A stretch of 64,000 nt of DNA from Guyanagaster necrorhizus (taxonomy: Eukaryota; Basidiomycota; Agaricomycetes; Agaricales; Physalacriaceae): contig NW_025064895.1 of NCBI RefSeq assembly GCF_019112545.1, forward strand, positions 426,049 through 490,048, in the 5' to 3' direction. Shown here in pieces: positions 48,061 to 61,044 of this stretch. The notes beneath the pieces are model-generated. The model was not told where the DNA came from and searched no databases. It was given only the letters and a program-made list of their open reading frames with translations. Position 1 is the stretch's first letter. Each line of letters opens with the position of its first letter. Position numbers and translations under genes: made by a program.

Positions 48061-48493
48061 TTTAACGTCTAAAGAAGAGGACTGAGTAATTGGACTGGTA
48101 AAAAAATGGTGGGATGCGAGTGGAGTCAGTGGGGCGCTCCTAATTAGGACGCGGAATGCGTGAAAGAGGGGGGGACTCTTTTCTATTATTGAAGAGAACG
48201 AGAAACAAGACGTAAAGTCGCGCAGGTAGCGTGTTTGCTGTTGGGCATGAAGCGGGAAACCTGGAGGCAACCTATTTTATGTCGGCATATTCCGAGCCAG
48301 TCCCGAGCTCCGAGCCCAGATTAGTAAATTAGCAACCTCACCGTCGACTTTGGCGGCGCCGAGCAGGCTTTCACAAACATAATCGTCAGGCATAGAGAAA
48401 TGACTATCATCAAGGTCCCCGGCATATTGTCTTGAGAAGCTTTCGTACATTACACATCATGCTCTACATGATCATTATTAAAGCAACAAAATT
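48061..48493. other. Intergenic, between two minus-strand genes
   Basis: Upstream region of the C2HC gene and 3' flank of the Clr2-like gene. No gene or clear regulatory motif seen. Confidence 0.4.
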
Positions 48494-50883
48494 CTATACA
48501 ACATCCATCAGCTCATCTACCTCTGGTCGCTTCTTTGGCTCGAGAAAATTGGTTATGAGTTCTCTGCTAACACGATCTGCATCCCTAATCATCTGCGTCC
48601 TATCAATTTTGTACTTCGTTGGATCCACCGAGTTAACATAGCCGGCATTTAGTCCTTCCAAGGACCATAAGTGCTTGTTTCTCTCCAGACTCGTTTTGGC
48701 ATCACATCCTATCGCTTCATGAACAATATCTTTCAAAAGGTGATGCGTAAGGATCTTGGGATAATACCGCCCGCTGATCATGGTGAGCGAAATCGTCATC
48801 TCGTAACCATCCTTGAGGATGGGACGAAAGTAATATCCTTCAGGCGCTTCCGGCAGAAGGTAAGGTGAAACTGGACTCGGCTGCAAATTTGACAGTGGCT
48901 TTTGGGTGCTCGCAGGTGGCATGGGACCCGAAGAAATACTCTCACTCGCGGAAGGATTTTCAATCACCTTGTCGGGATCCTCCCAGTCCTTATCAGCGAG
49001 CTCATATAGCACGCCACTTGCACGGCACTCCTTCGTCTTCTGACTCCCCGAAAATCCTTCAACCAAAAACAACCTCTCCAGCCTCATGAACAACCCCCTT
49101 GCGCCCGCTCCGTACTCCTTGGGCGATCGTCCGAGCCTGTGACATAGCTCCGTTTGTGCTTTTCCGGGTCCAGCGGGAGGTAAGATGTGCTCGGTGCCTT
49201 CTGGCGCCAAGACAGCCCGGAGCGGCTTCAGTAGCACGATCTCGTTCACCCAGATGCGTTCAGCGCCCCACCACATGCCTTGGAAATTCAGCTGTTCGAT
49301 GGTCTGTCCTATCACTGGAGATGGACCGAGTATATCCTCAGCCACAGCCTGCTTTTCCTGGGATGAGAGCCCATCACGGAACCCCGACGGATCGAAACTG
49401 GAGTAGAAACTGGAAGATGGCGGTGCAGCGGTAGGAATTGATGAAGACTCCGCCTGGTGCAATGCAGTATTCTGACTACTGGCAGCCATAATTGCATCAG
49501 TGAGGGAGAATTGTGGTTGTTGTTGTTTGACCGGCGCCTGCGGTGTGAACTTGAATTGCCATTCGTCAGTCATATTCCAGAACGCAGCCAAAGAGTCCCC
49601 TATCTGGAGCGCGAAGGCATATGCTGACACGACGGACCGCCAAGAGGGAGGAGGGGAGCTCTGTGGATTGCAGGTTTGTAAGAACTCTTTGTCAAAATTG
49701 AATGCCTCTGGCTGAAGGGAATGCATAAATGTGATTACATTGCTCGGGGGAAGGTAGGCTCGATATGGGAGAACTTGACTGTCGACAACAGTATATATGC
49801 GCGAGACAGCTAAGAATTTAACTTTGTATGCATACGTCTCTGTCACCTCCCATGGAGGTACGCGCACGGGTTGAAGGACAGATTCGGATTGTTCACTTGG
49901 TTCGCCCATTTCGACAGGAGGTAAAGGCACCAAGTTCGCCCGGTCTTTCAGCCGGTTAATGGTTTTCTGAATTTTGACCTCCTCGATGATCACGGGCCAA
50001 AACGTAATTTCACCCTTATCACCCGACAATGAGATCGGGCCGTCCAGCGCCACCCAGACAACTTCTCCTTCCCTGTACCACCGTTTAAGTCGCATTTTGT
50101 GAGCGGCGTGACAACATACGGCGCGGAGGTCTTGATCTCGCTCTACGACTAGGGGAATTTTGGTGATACGACGGGACTGCTTCAATTTAGAAGTTTTTTG
50201 TACTGATGCATGGAAACCGACATGTCGCAGAGCGCTCTGTTTTTCCAATTGACGTGAACGATGGAGACCAGCAATACCGGTGCGGAGAAGAGGAGAGAAT
50301 ATGCCAGCCTTGCTTATGTCGGTGGTGATTTCACGTTGGGGCTTCTTGGTACAGTATTTACATCCGCAATTGGTTGTCATGTTGTTCGCGAGCCAGATGG
50401 CGTGGGGAACGAATTCAGCAATGGAGCGGAAACGGCTTGGGCCTCCTGTGAAGCAGAAGTGTCAACATCGAGTATCGACGAGAGCGACTAGAACGTACCG
50501 AAAAGGTAGATATCGTGCCTCGGCGCACCTTGAAGCCCTTTGTGGTGGTCATACATGCGATAACCTGCCGGCCAGTCTTGCAAAACGTAGGAAGGACCCA
50601 CTACATTGTAATTAATGATAGCATGTCTGGCGGATATGCAAGAAAGATTACCAGGCCATTTCATCGAATTTGCCACAGATGCACCAATAGAAGCCCGCCA
50701 CCGAATCGCAATTGAGTTGTCGAGCTCAATTGGTTGCATGAAATTGACATGACCATCCTCGTCCACGACTTCCGTGGTATTACGTGGCCAATGGTCCTCC
50801 TTTCCATCTGAGTAATCAATTGTTCTGTATGTGGGGTTCTCCGGAAGTGTATGCTTGTCAGAATATTGGCGACGAGCCGACAT
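48494..50883 (-). CDS. Clr2-like transcriptional silencing protein
   Basis: Relative of fission-yeast Clr2, a subunit of the SHREC histone-deacetylase/remodelling complex for heterochromatin. The N-terminal exon begins MSARRQYSDKHTLPENPTYR. The Clr2 transcription-silencing domain follows: SYVLQDWPAGYRMYDHHKGL, GAPRHDIYLFGGPSRFRSIA, EFVPHAIWLANN, and the Cys cluster NCGCKYCTKKPQREI. The intron GTACGT...CACAG joins YLFG to GPSRFRS in frame. The large second part (about 600 codons) holds EGEVVWVALDGPISL, SLQPEAFNFDKEF, MWWGAERIWVNEIVLLKP, and ends RPEVDELMDVV at 48494. The family call rests on the DWPxGY, YLFG and CGCxYC order. Confidence 0.82.
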
Positions 50884-51669
50884 GGAGGGGTAAGTGAAGG
50901 CGAAGTGGGAAAAACTAAGTCATTTCTGTGGTAATTGTTGGCAAACAACGTGCACCGCCACCTGAGATCTATCTTATCTTAATCTTGTGGCGACTCCTTA
51001 CTGAGGCTACTGGGATACACGTTGACAATGTTATAAGTAGGAACGATTCACATTCTCGATGGCCTTCATATGCATCTTATAAGAAGTATACATGCCCTGC
51101 TGTGGCTTGAACGCTTGCGCACGATGCCTTGTCATCCATCGTTGAGCTTGTGACCTTACAAACTCGAAGCAACCCCCGTACGCAGACGACCAAACAATCC
51201 AATATTAGAGCTTCCCCCAAAAGGCTTCAGGAAGACCTGGCAGCGACGCAGATGCCCTGTTTCCTGGAGACGTAACAGAGCCTTGGAAATTCACTGTCCC
51301 GCGGCGCTAGGGTGTGAGAAGATGGGGTTGGCACCGCACGGATAATGTTTATCATAAATCTCTTTGTTACTGTTGGTAGTACTTACTATCCTTGATTTCA
51401 CGCGAAGCCGGAACCGTATTGGAAATTGGACTTAAATATTTCAAGCCTTTGTGTGGCAATGGCCCTAGATACAAACAGCCATTATAGCAACCAAGTGATG
51501 CATCTTTCGTTCTGCACCCAGGACTGTGTACATAGTGTGCACAGCTTGATTCTCCACTATTCTCAGCCGTCCGAAAGGTAGAATTCGTTAGAGGCCCGAT
51601 TCACGCACTCTTTTTTACCACCTTTCCTCCAATTCGGCACCTTGACCCTGCCTTCGCTTCTTGGATAAT
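50884..51669. other. Divergent promoter region between Clr2-like and CBK1
   Basis: 786 bases with no supportable gene. A pyrimidine-rich stretch (about 51608-51660) precedes the CBK1 start, a common feature of fungal promoters. Confidence 0.45.
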
Positions 51670-53569
<1,900 letters not shown>

Positions 53570-53955
53570 TTATTACTTCTCGGGACCGGACCACTATCTT
53601 TGCTTTGCATTGCTGTCTTGTCTTTGTTAGTTTACCGCAACCAACCACGCACGCCCAATGGTATATGTATGTACGGCACAATTCACACAACTCTCTTGTA
53701 ACAACGCACCCCAGAAAGGATATTTTTTTCAAGCACGGATGATTGTACTTTTCAATCTTTGTGTATGTCCAATATTCTTGTCATACTATGGTTGTTCTTG
53801 CATATCGTTGGCTTCTATGAATTTGGAATGCATAAAAATCAGTACTAGTGGAATGAATTCGCTTTTCTAACGAGCACAGCCATCGATATAGCCGCATTCT
53901 GTTTTGTACCATATATGTTATTACGTTCTTTCCATCATCTGCTCTGCTACACCGG

Positions 53956-54756
53956 ATGAGCACAGAAGATCCCGAGGACATACTCTCCAGTTCTTTGCAG
54001 ATACTGTATGAGTACAAACCTATTGCACTGACCTCTGCAGGTTCAGTCTTTTCTTATACGTCTGATAGTATACCGGGAGGTCCGATTACCCTTCGCACAC
54101 CCGACACTCTTCCATCCAACTGGTCACTGCATGCATCGTCCATCTGGGCTTCGTCTCTTTTCCTTGTCGACCATCTGCAGTTCCTAGATCTCCCCGAATC
54201 TCCGGTGGAATCGTTTCGTGTACTGGAGTTAGGTGCAGGGGCGGGGCTCCCAGGAATAACGATCGCCCGTAAACATCCCGTAATACAGGTGACAGTAAGC
54301 GACTATCCTGATGAGGAGCTCTTCCGGACATTGGAAGGAAATGTCACCAGGAACGACGCGCAAGGCAATTGTCGTACCGTCGCTTATGCATGGGGATCAG
54401 ATCCGTCGGCTCTCACTGGTGAAGACGGTTTTGATGTGATAGTTGCCGCGGATACGCTCTGGAATCCGGATTTGCATGCGCTCTTCATTAAAGCGCTGCA
54501 GTTGATGTTGAAGAGATCACCAGAAGCGCGTGTTCATCTCGTTGCGGGTCTCCATACAGGGAGATACACGCTCCAGTCGTTTATCGTGGCCGCAGAGAAG
54601 GCAGGATTTACTGTCCTACAGTCAACAGAGATGGAGATAGGCGGTTCTCATAGGCGAGCGTGGTGCGTCTCGAGAGTTGAAGGAGAGGATGAGAAAGAGA
54701 GAAGACGATGGGTAGTCTGGATTGTCCTGAAGTGGACATCATTGGCGAAATCGTAA
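53956..54756 (+). CDS. EFM7: Seven-beta-strand protein methyltransferase (Efm7/Nnt1, METTL21-like)
   Basis: AdoMet-dependent methyltransferase; the yeast member (Nnt1/Efm7) methylates the N-terminus and Lys3 of translation factor eEF1A. Uninterrupted frame of 266 codons. The N-terminal part MSTEDPEDILSSSLQILYEY is typical for this group. Motif I is VLELGAGAGLPGI, the acidic residue closing motif II is in VTVSDYPDEEL, and the post-II block is VIVAADTLWNPDLH. The order fits family 16 methyltransferases. It lacks introns, unlike almost every neighbour. Older annotations call these nicotinamide N-methyltransferase. Eight hundred bases from CBK1's stop to its own; no sign of co-transcription. Confidence 0.85.
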   Translation: MSTEDPEDILSSSLQILYEYKPIALTSAGSVFSYTSDSIPGGPITLRTPDTLPSNWSLHASSIWASSLFLVDHLQFLDLPESPVESFRVLELGAGAGLPGITIARKHPVIQVTVSDYPDEELFRTLEGNVTRNDAQGNCRTVAYAWGSDPSALTGEDGFDVIVAADTLWNPDLHALFIKALQLMLKRSPEARVHLVAGLHTGRYTLQSFIVAAEKAGFTVLQSTEMEIGGSHRRAWCVSRVEGEDEKERRRWVVWIVLKWTSLAKS

Positions 54757-54899
54757 AATTCATTTACACAAAAAGTACAATAGGTGAGTACACATTTATG
54801 GTTATGTCGATTATTCAACAATATCATATTTTTCAAGCCCTACGAATAGGCGGTGCTCCAAAGGTCATAACCTTTGCGATCATCGTAGCTGTGTGCCCA

Positions 54900-56513
54900 T
54901 CATCCTATGAAGGTATCAGCGTCGGTCAAGTGCGAGACGGTAGACCTCACGAGGATAAAGATCAGATTGTCTTCCGTAACGCTGAACTGCTGAAGGATCA
55001 GCCCTTCAAACGCGATTAAACGCGAAGTCTCCGCCGGAATGAATGAAGCTCGACAGCCAATCCATGTCCAGGATTGTGTAGACTTGCTGTACGAGTCCGG
55101 AAATGGGGAAAAATCAATAGTATGAAGTCGGCTCCTTCCCCCATTAACATTATCCACCTCGGTGAAGAACGCCCTAGATCCGACAATCAAGGGTCCCCGG
55201 ATATAAGGTCCATACTTTCGCAAATCCTTCACCATGCAGAAAGCACTCCAATACGACCAGGGCAGGAACCCCTTCCTCGCCGGATATTTGACGAACGACT
55301 CTCGGACGAAGAGCCATTCGCACGCGGTATGTCCGGGGCGGATCTTTGCGGTGATTGCAAGCATACGAACTTCAGGGGCAGCGTAGAAAAGTGCATTGGA
55401 AGACGGTTCATTGTCGGTCCTCGAAGAAGTGTTAGTCGAAAACGCGAAATATGAACAACCTTTCCAGGCTTCGGGAAGTTCATATTGATTCACAATGGAC
55501 ATCTTCCCCACGTCATAGATTCCGTAAGAGTTCAGAACGTAAGAACCTGTCTTTCGATCTTGGCAGATACCGAGAAGGTGGTTTTCGTCTACGAAATAGA
55601 TATCCAGATCCTCCAGCCACTGTTAGTGCGATCAGCCAATATCATGACACCATATATCTAGATTACGCACCGTCGCTTCCATTGTACGCCAATTCATCAG
55701 TAGGCGAAGGGTCTTCCCTCCGTGGAAATTCAAACCAACTGTGACTTTTGAACCACAAATCAAGGTGTTAACACCGATGACTCGCGTAGCGATTGCGGTC
55801 GAGACATCGAAAGATGGAGTAATCGCGTGACGGTGCTTCTTGTTGGTTCCGATATCCTTAAAGGATAGTGAAACGCAGACTTTTCCATTGTGACTATAGA
55901 AGCGTAGTTAAAAAGAAATGATCTTTAGACGAATTGAATACTCAAACGTACGTGAAAACGTGGCTTGTAACGATGAGACCTTGAGACCCGTCGACAGCCA
56001 AGCCCTCAATCTGTGACAAAGTGTACTTGAGATGACGCGTTTGGGACGGAGGCCGATTCGTCCTGCAGGAAGGAAGCTCTGATAGGTCCAAGGTGTTGAA
56101 AACGCCGTGGTTATGTATTTGAAAGATGAATTTGTCGGAGACACCTGCGATGACTGGCATGGGGATTTCTAACTGAGATTCGTGGGTCCATTGGAGCTTT
56201 GGCCAGTCTTTCTTGTAGGTCAGAAGGAGTTGAGCTCGAACGATGGGAGGTGCGCGAGCATAGGACACCGCGCCGTCTTTCATTCCCATGACAGCCAACT
56301 CAAAGCGGTAGCGAAGAACTTGAAATTCCATAACGATGTTGTAGATACGACGGAACGCCTGTCAAGAGTGTAAGCAGAGGCTCGAGGCTTAGGGTGCATG
56401 CTGACCTTGCAGGCACGCCAAAGAGACGGTGGGTCAAGATGCTCCAAAATACTGATGAGGACATCATCAGAAACTTTGTAGAAGCGCACAGCAGTGAGAC
56501 GATGAGGATGCAT
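54900..56513 (-). CDS. Agaricomycete F-box protein
   Basis: Starts MHPHRLTAVRFYKVSDDVLI at 56513. The F-box is VSDDVLISILEHLDPPSLWR, continuing after an intron as AFRRIYNIVMEFQVLRYRFE, a layout shared by the many F-box/beta-propeller-like proteins of mushrooms. The remaining 400 or so residues contain GLAVDGSQGLIVTSHVF, VFNTLDLSELPSC and DLDIYFVDENHLLG, and look like beta-strand repeats. The ending HLTDADTFIG has its stop at 54900. About five exons. Expected to join Skp1 in an SCF ligase; the target is unknown. Such genes are expanded in this group and vary between strains. Confidence 0.8.
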
Positions 56514-56719
56514 TTCTCGCAGAGAAAGTACCAGTACTGGAGCACTCCAGAGAGAAGCATATCGATTTTATACTCGTCCTCGTTGTCATCGTCTGAACCA
56601 GATAAAAAGATAGAAAAAGAAAAGAAAAGCGGTTGCCCATTTCCCGGCATTGTCTTCGTGGTATGAAACAGTGAAAGTCGGCGTACTCGACTCCTGAGAT
56701 TTGTTGGTCGATAGGCTGG

Positions 56720-57133
56720 TCATCGTAGGGAATAAAGAGCTTTTTGTGAGTTCGCTGACCCAAACGATCCAGGATTAGAGCAGGGTGCCATGTCAACAAC
56801 AACGCGTGCCGCTGGACGACGAAAGGTAAAGGTTGCGTGGGGGTAGGACCAGTTTTCGGGGGCTCGCGAGACAATAAGATCCCTTAGCTGGGGCGCGACC
56901 TGCCTAAAACGCGAACGCGGAAGTCGGGTATGCGTTTGATGCGATATATTCTTTTTCTTCGAGCGCTGAGAAGAAGAATAATAGCCAGATACGAACTCCG
57001 TAAAGATTAATGAAGAATCGTTGTGCTCATTTTCATATTGTTTGTGAAACAGTGGAAGGACGCCTTGCGAATCGACCTGAGAGCCGGCCCGGCTTCCGGA
57101 TGCAATGTATTTGTGGCTGTGTAATCGTGACAT
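56720..57133 (-). CDS. Open frame of unknown nature, divergent from CRIPT
   Basis: A 137-codon frame starting MSRLHSHKYIASGSRAGSQ. It is rich in Ser and Arg, with no motif I know. A possible intron (GTCGCG...CCAG) would switch it into another frame reading RHALLLTWHPALILDRL. It starts 57 bases from the CRIPT start codon. It may be a real short gene, an upstream exon of the F-box gene, or chance. Confidence 0.25.
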   Translation of the reverse strand: MSRLHSHKYIASGSRAGSQVDSQGVLPLFHKQYENEHNDSSLIFTEFVSGYYSSSQRSKKKNISHQTHTRLPRSRFRQVAPQLRDLIVSRAPENWSYPHATFTFRRPAARVVVDMAPCSNPGSFGSANSQKALYSLR

Positions 57134-57190
57134 CTGTCACGAAGCTTGCTAAGCTCTAGCGGCCCAATCTCCTTCGTCCTTCAAACCACG

Positions 57191-57658
57191 ATGGTATGCA
57201 AGAAATGTGAAAAGGTACAGTATTGTCACGCCGCATTCCCTGCATCAGATCTCTTATTGTTCTTCGCAGAAACTTTCCAAGGTTGCGGCGCCTGATCCAT
57301 TTACATCAAGCTCCAGCAGCATCAAGGATGGCTCACGCAAAGTTGGGGAGAACAAGCTTCTCGCACGGCCAGGCAGCTCCAAGAATCGTTTTCAGGTAAA
57401 GTCTAGATTTTGCTGTTGATACGTGCTCTGACAATATACACAGCCGTATCAAGGGAAATGTAAGGACTGCAAGTCGACAGTCACCCAGAATAAAGCAAAG
57501 TACTGTCATGGTACGTTACCATTCCAGTTGTCTTTCAAATTTGTCCCTTCTTGGCCTTTACTATTCGCATTTCAGGGTGTGCATATAAGAAAGGTCTTTG
57601 CTCAATTTGCGGGAAGCAGATCCTGGATACTACAGGCTATGTCATGTCGAGCAAGTAA
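57191..57658 (+). CDS. CRIPT: CRIPT family protein
   Basis: Small cysteine-rich protein; the human member binds PDZ domains and is also found in the minor spliceosome. Spliced from four or five exons: MVCKKCEKKLSKVAAPDPF, then KVGENKLLARPGSSKNRFQ, PYQGKCKDCKSTVTQNKAKY, and CHGCAYKKGLCSICGKQILD, ending YVMSSK at 57658. It has four CxxC pairs, as usual, with the invariant start MVCxKCExKL. About 110 residues. The first exon is 30 bases long. ATG at 57191 is the only one giving the conserved N-terminus. Confidence 0.95.
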
Positions 57659-58041
57659 GCCCGCAAAGTTTTAGACGGATCACGGATCTTTTGTTGTCAG
57701 TGTTGCTGTGCAGTATCATATCATATCTTGTGTGTATTCTTACTCTTTTAACGTAATGACATTTTCTCTCTAGTGTGTATACTTACAAATGTGTTACCGT
57801 GTCCATCGCTTCCAGGATCTAAGATTCAGGACGCTATCCTCTTCCTTGGCATCCAGAAAGGCCCATCTTTTAACTGGCGATACCCGGCACATTTGCTGAT
57901 CGACCGAACCTTCCTTTCACGCGTCTTGTCTACCTCAGGTTTGGATGCCCAGGTCCGTCGCAAGGCAATCCATCTGAAAAGCTCTTAAAGGATTTGAATT
58001 TATCTGTCAACCCAAGCTACGCGTCGTTCATTCTTTCAACC

Positions 58042-59537
58042 ATGATCTCTACACTCTTTTACCTTTGGTTTTCGCTCCTTTTTCTTTTTTCCTTCGCGGT
58101 CGACATCGACATGGAGGGTCTGCCTGACACAGGCCTCGATACCACAGACTGGGTGGATGGAGAGCTTCCTCCTCTCGATGACATGTGGAGTCTGAATGAT
58201 ATGCAAATCGCTGCTAAGAATGTCATCGCGAAACGCTATTATGGTGACTTCCTTCATCTCGAATGCACGTATAATTCGCTGACATTGCTTTCGGTAGCGT
58301 CTTATAGGACTGCAGCGCTCGATGAGATTACATACCAGGCGAACCTGAACATTTGGAAAAACGTCCGCCTCAATGGCTATAGCTTTCGGGATGTTTCGAA
58401 TATTGACGTTTCGTATGTCTGGCATACATGCTGTGGCGGTAGGTCTACCTGCTGAATGTTCCCTAGAACATCTATTCTAGGTTACAATTTTTCCTTGCCT
58501 TTTTTTATCGCCCCGGCTGCCAATGCAGGACATGCAAATAATTCTGCCGAGCTGTCACTAGCAACTGCTGCAGGAAAGGCAGGGATTTTATACGTCGTTA
58601 GTGAACCTATATCTATCATCCGGAGTGCTGATGAACTTAAATGAGCACCATGGTATAGCCTAGTATCTCCTCCACGAAGTCCCTAGAGGAGATCGCAAAT
58701 GTCGCGTTGGACGACCAGGTCATGTTTCACCAGGAATACATTTGGTCGAATCGGTCCCGACTTGTAGATGAATTGCAGCGCATCGAAGCTGCAGGTTACA
58801 AGGCCATCTTTTTGACTGTTGATAACACCGGAATTGACGGCATTAGGTGAGTCATTATGAATCAGAATAGACAATGGACTGAACTAGAACACGAAAATGA
58901 AGGACACGTTCATTGCGATACACCGGTGAAAGCTCTGAGTATGTTTTTCACCATTTACATAGTATCATTTCTGAATTCTCGATATAGGTCTGGGCATTCA
59001 GCAACCTTCGACTTGGCCTCCCTTGCTGAGATACGTAATTTAACATCTCTTCCTATCGTTCCCAAGGGTATCAAAACAGCCGCTGACGCGCAAACTTGCC
59101 TTGACCTCGGCTTCCCTGCAATCTATGTGTCGAACCACGGTGGACGTACCCTTGATGGTGCGCCCACTGCGGTGGAAATTCTCCTTGATATCCGTCGGAA
59201 TGCTCCAGAGGTGTTTGAGCGGATGGAGGTATACGCAGATGGAGGAGTGAGGAGAGGAAACCATGTGATCACGCTTCTGGCGCTTGGTGCAAGGGCTGTA
59301 GGACTAGGCCGAAGCCCTATCTTTGCGAACATCTGGGGAGAGGAAGGCGTGTCAAGGATGATCGAGATGCTCCAAACAGAGTTTGAGACGACGATGCAGT
59401 TAATGGGGGAAAGCAAGGTGGCTAACATCAACTCGAGCTATGTAAGTTCCAGAACATCACACTTTGACCCATTTTCCTGACTTTCTCGTTCGAAGATTAA
59501 CACAAAGCTGGTCGAGTCGGTGTACTTTGGTAATTAA
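58042..59537 (+). CDS. FMN-dependent alpha-hydroxy acid dehydrogenase/oxidase with signal peptide
   Basis: TIM-barrel flavoenzyme of the L-lactate dehydrogenase (cytochrome b2) / glycolate oxidase family. The N-terminus MISTLFYLWFSLLFLFSFAV is a likely secretion signal. There is no heme-b5 domain, so it is not a classic Cyb2. Barrel landmarks: YYASYRTAALDEITYQANL, SILGYNFSLPFFIAPAANAG, VVSE, GYKAIFLTVDN, catalytic Lys in LPIVPKGIKTAADA, the catalytic His and Arg in YVSNHGGRTLDG, the FMN-phosphate motif VYADGGVRRG and GLGRSPI. The end SVYFGN has its stop at 59535. Six to seven exons. The usual SxxWxD-type block is SGHSATFD here, a deviation. Substrate unknown; secreted paralogs occur widely in fungi. 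Confidence 0.85.
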
Positions 59538-61044
59538 ATATTATCTATTTTTACATCTATTTTTTATACTCTCGTTAAATGGACATTCCCTTTGTTGCTT
59601 ATTGGTTAAAATGGTTCTTCAATTTTGTTACGAGATACCACAAGGAGAATGGAAATATGTCGACATCTCACGACAGATTCTCCATCTATATATTAGATGA
59701 AGTCCCGGAATCATCACAGCAAGTAACGATTTTCAAATACAACGCATGTGCTCGTCCGAAAACAGTTGGCATACGTGTTGACATTCAAGAATGAATTATT
59801 GTGCCATGATCTCAAACGAACAAGCATCTTCACCTGCATCTGAATTCCCAACCCCCAGCTTGTTCTGGGTTCTGATGGATGGTCAACCACGGCTGAGAAT
59901 TCGAAGCCCGCATTTACCGGCGGCCCAAGGAATTATTAGATTACCCCAGGCAAAGATCACCCGGCAAATCTGATCATGAAGGGATCGCTTGGCTAAAGAT
60001 TTGTGATCAGAACCATCCACCCAGGTCCCAGATCGATTGAGGTAAGTCGGTGGGAAGGCCATGTGGAAAAGGCTTGATAGATCTGCTTCGGTGGGCAGGA
60101 AACTCAGCTAACGACGATACGGGACAGGTCCCGAATCATTCGGGGTGGCATTTTGTCGCTTGCTAACGGTATGTCTCTTTCTGTGTCTCCAGGCGGCTCT
60201 GTGGGTTGATTGGTGAAACTTCTTTGGACTGGGTAGAAGGGAGGAGCAATCTATCGGGATGGTCATCTTATGTTCGATATCAATAGCGTCCGCGGGCGGT
60301 AGGTGGGTAGACAGCATCCACACATGTACAGTGAACGCCGGCGGAATGCTGGGGCTTGTCCCAAAGGCTGAATCCCTGTTTAAGCATACATGGCCTTGTA
60401 CTTGATGACCAACGCACCTTGTTCTAGTCAGAAATGCCAGGGGTGTATGTGAAAAGTACGTGTATACCATGAGTTATACAAAGACCATGTGGAAATACCT
60501 ACTGCATCGTCTCGATCCTACTAATGGTAAATGAGGTTTGCAACCCTGGATGCCTTCCATAAGCGGACGAGCGACTGCATTTTCATTAGCCAGCAAGCTA
60601 TAGAGGGGGATGCGATGCTTCCTGCTACTAACTCTTTTCTCCACTGTTGTTGTATACTCGTCCTCTGCTATGGCCGCCCATTATTCCTGCCGGTGCTATG
60701 TCGCAACCTCCTGTCCAGCATAGGAACTTGTTGATCTTTTTCGCCCACAATTCCTTGGAAGCAGACGTTCGCGCTTTCATCCATTATGGCTGACGCGCTT
60801 GTCAAGGCGTCGTATTGCGGTTAATGAGACCGCGTAGGTCAACATGTTCACGATCTGCGGGAATGCCGGGCCGAACAGAAATCACTTTCCCACGCTTTCT
60901 AAGTTTTGATATCCATCTTTCGGTTGTCTGGGCGCCATCAAGGGCGCGTAAGGATGCGTTTCGAAGGCGTTTCATTACTCCATTGTGTGAGCTGCTCGCC
61001 ATTATATCTTACCTTTTCAACTTATCCCCACTCTCTCAGCTTGG
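59538..61044. other. Gene-free 1.5-kb stretch
   Basis: Only motif-free frames, the longest a minus frame of 120 codons at 60108-60470. It contains the 3' flank of the flavoenzyme gene and the upstream region of the membrane-protein gene. No repeat or RNA gene recognised. Confidence 0.4.

Noticed and set aside
56467..56874. 135-codon minus frame overlapping the F-box start
   Set aside because: It crosses into the F-box exon in another frame; only the upstream frame 56720-57133 is kept, as a weak candidate.
60108..60470. 120-codon minus frame
   Set aside because: No motif, and its Arg/His/Pro composition looks like a chance frame; no splice extension found.
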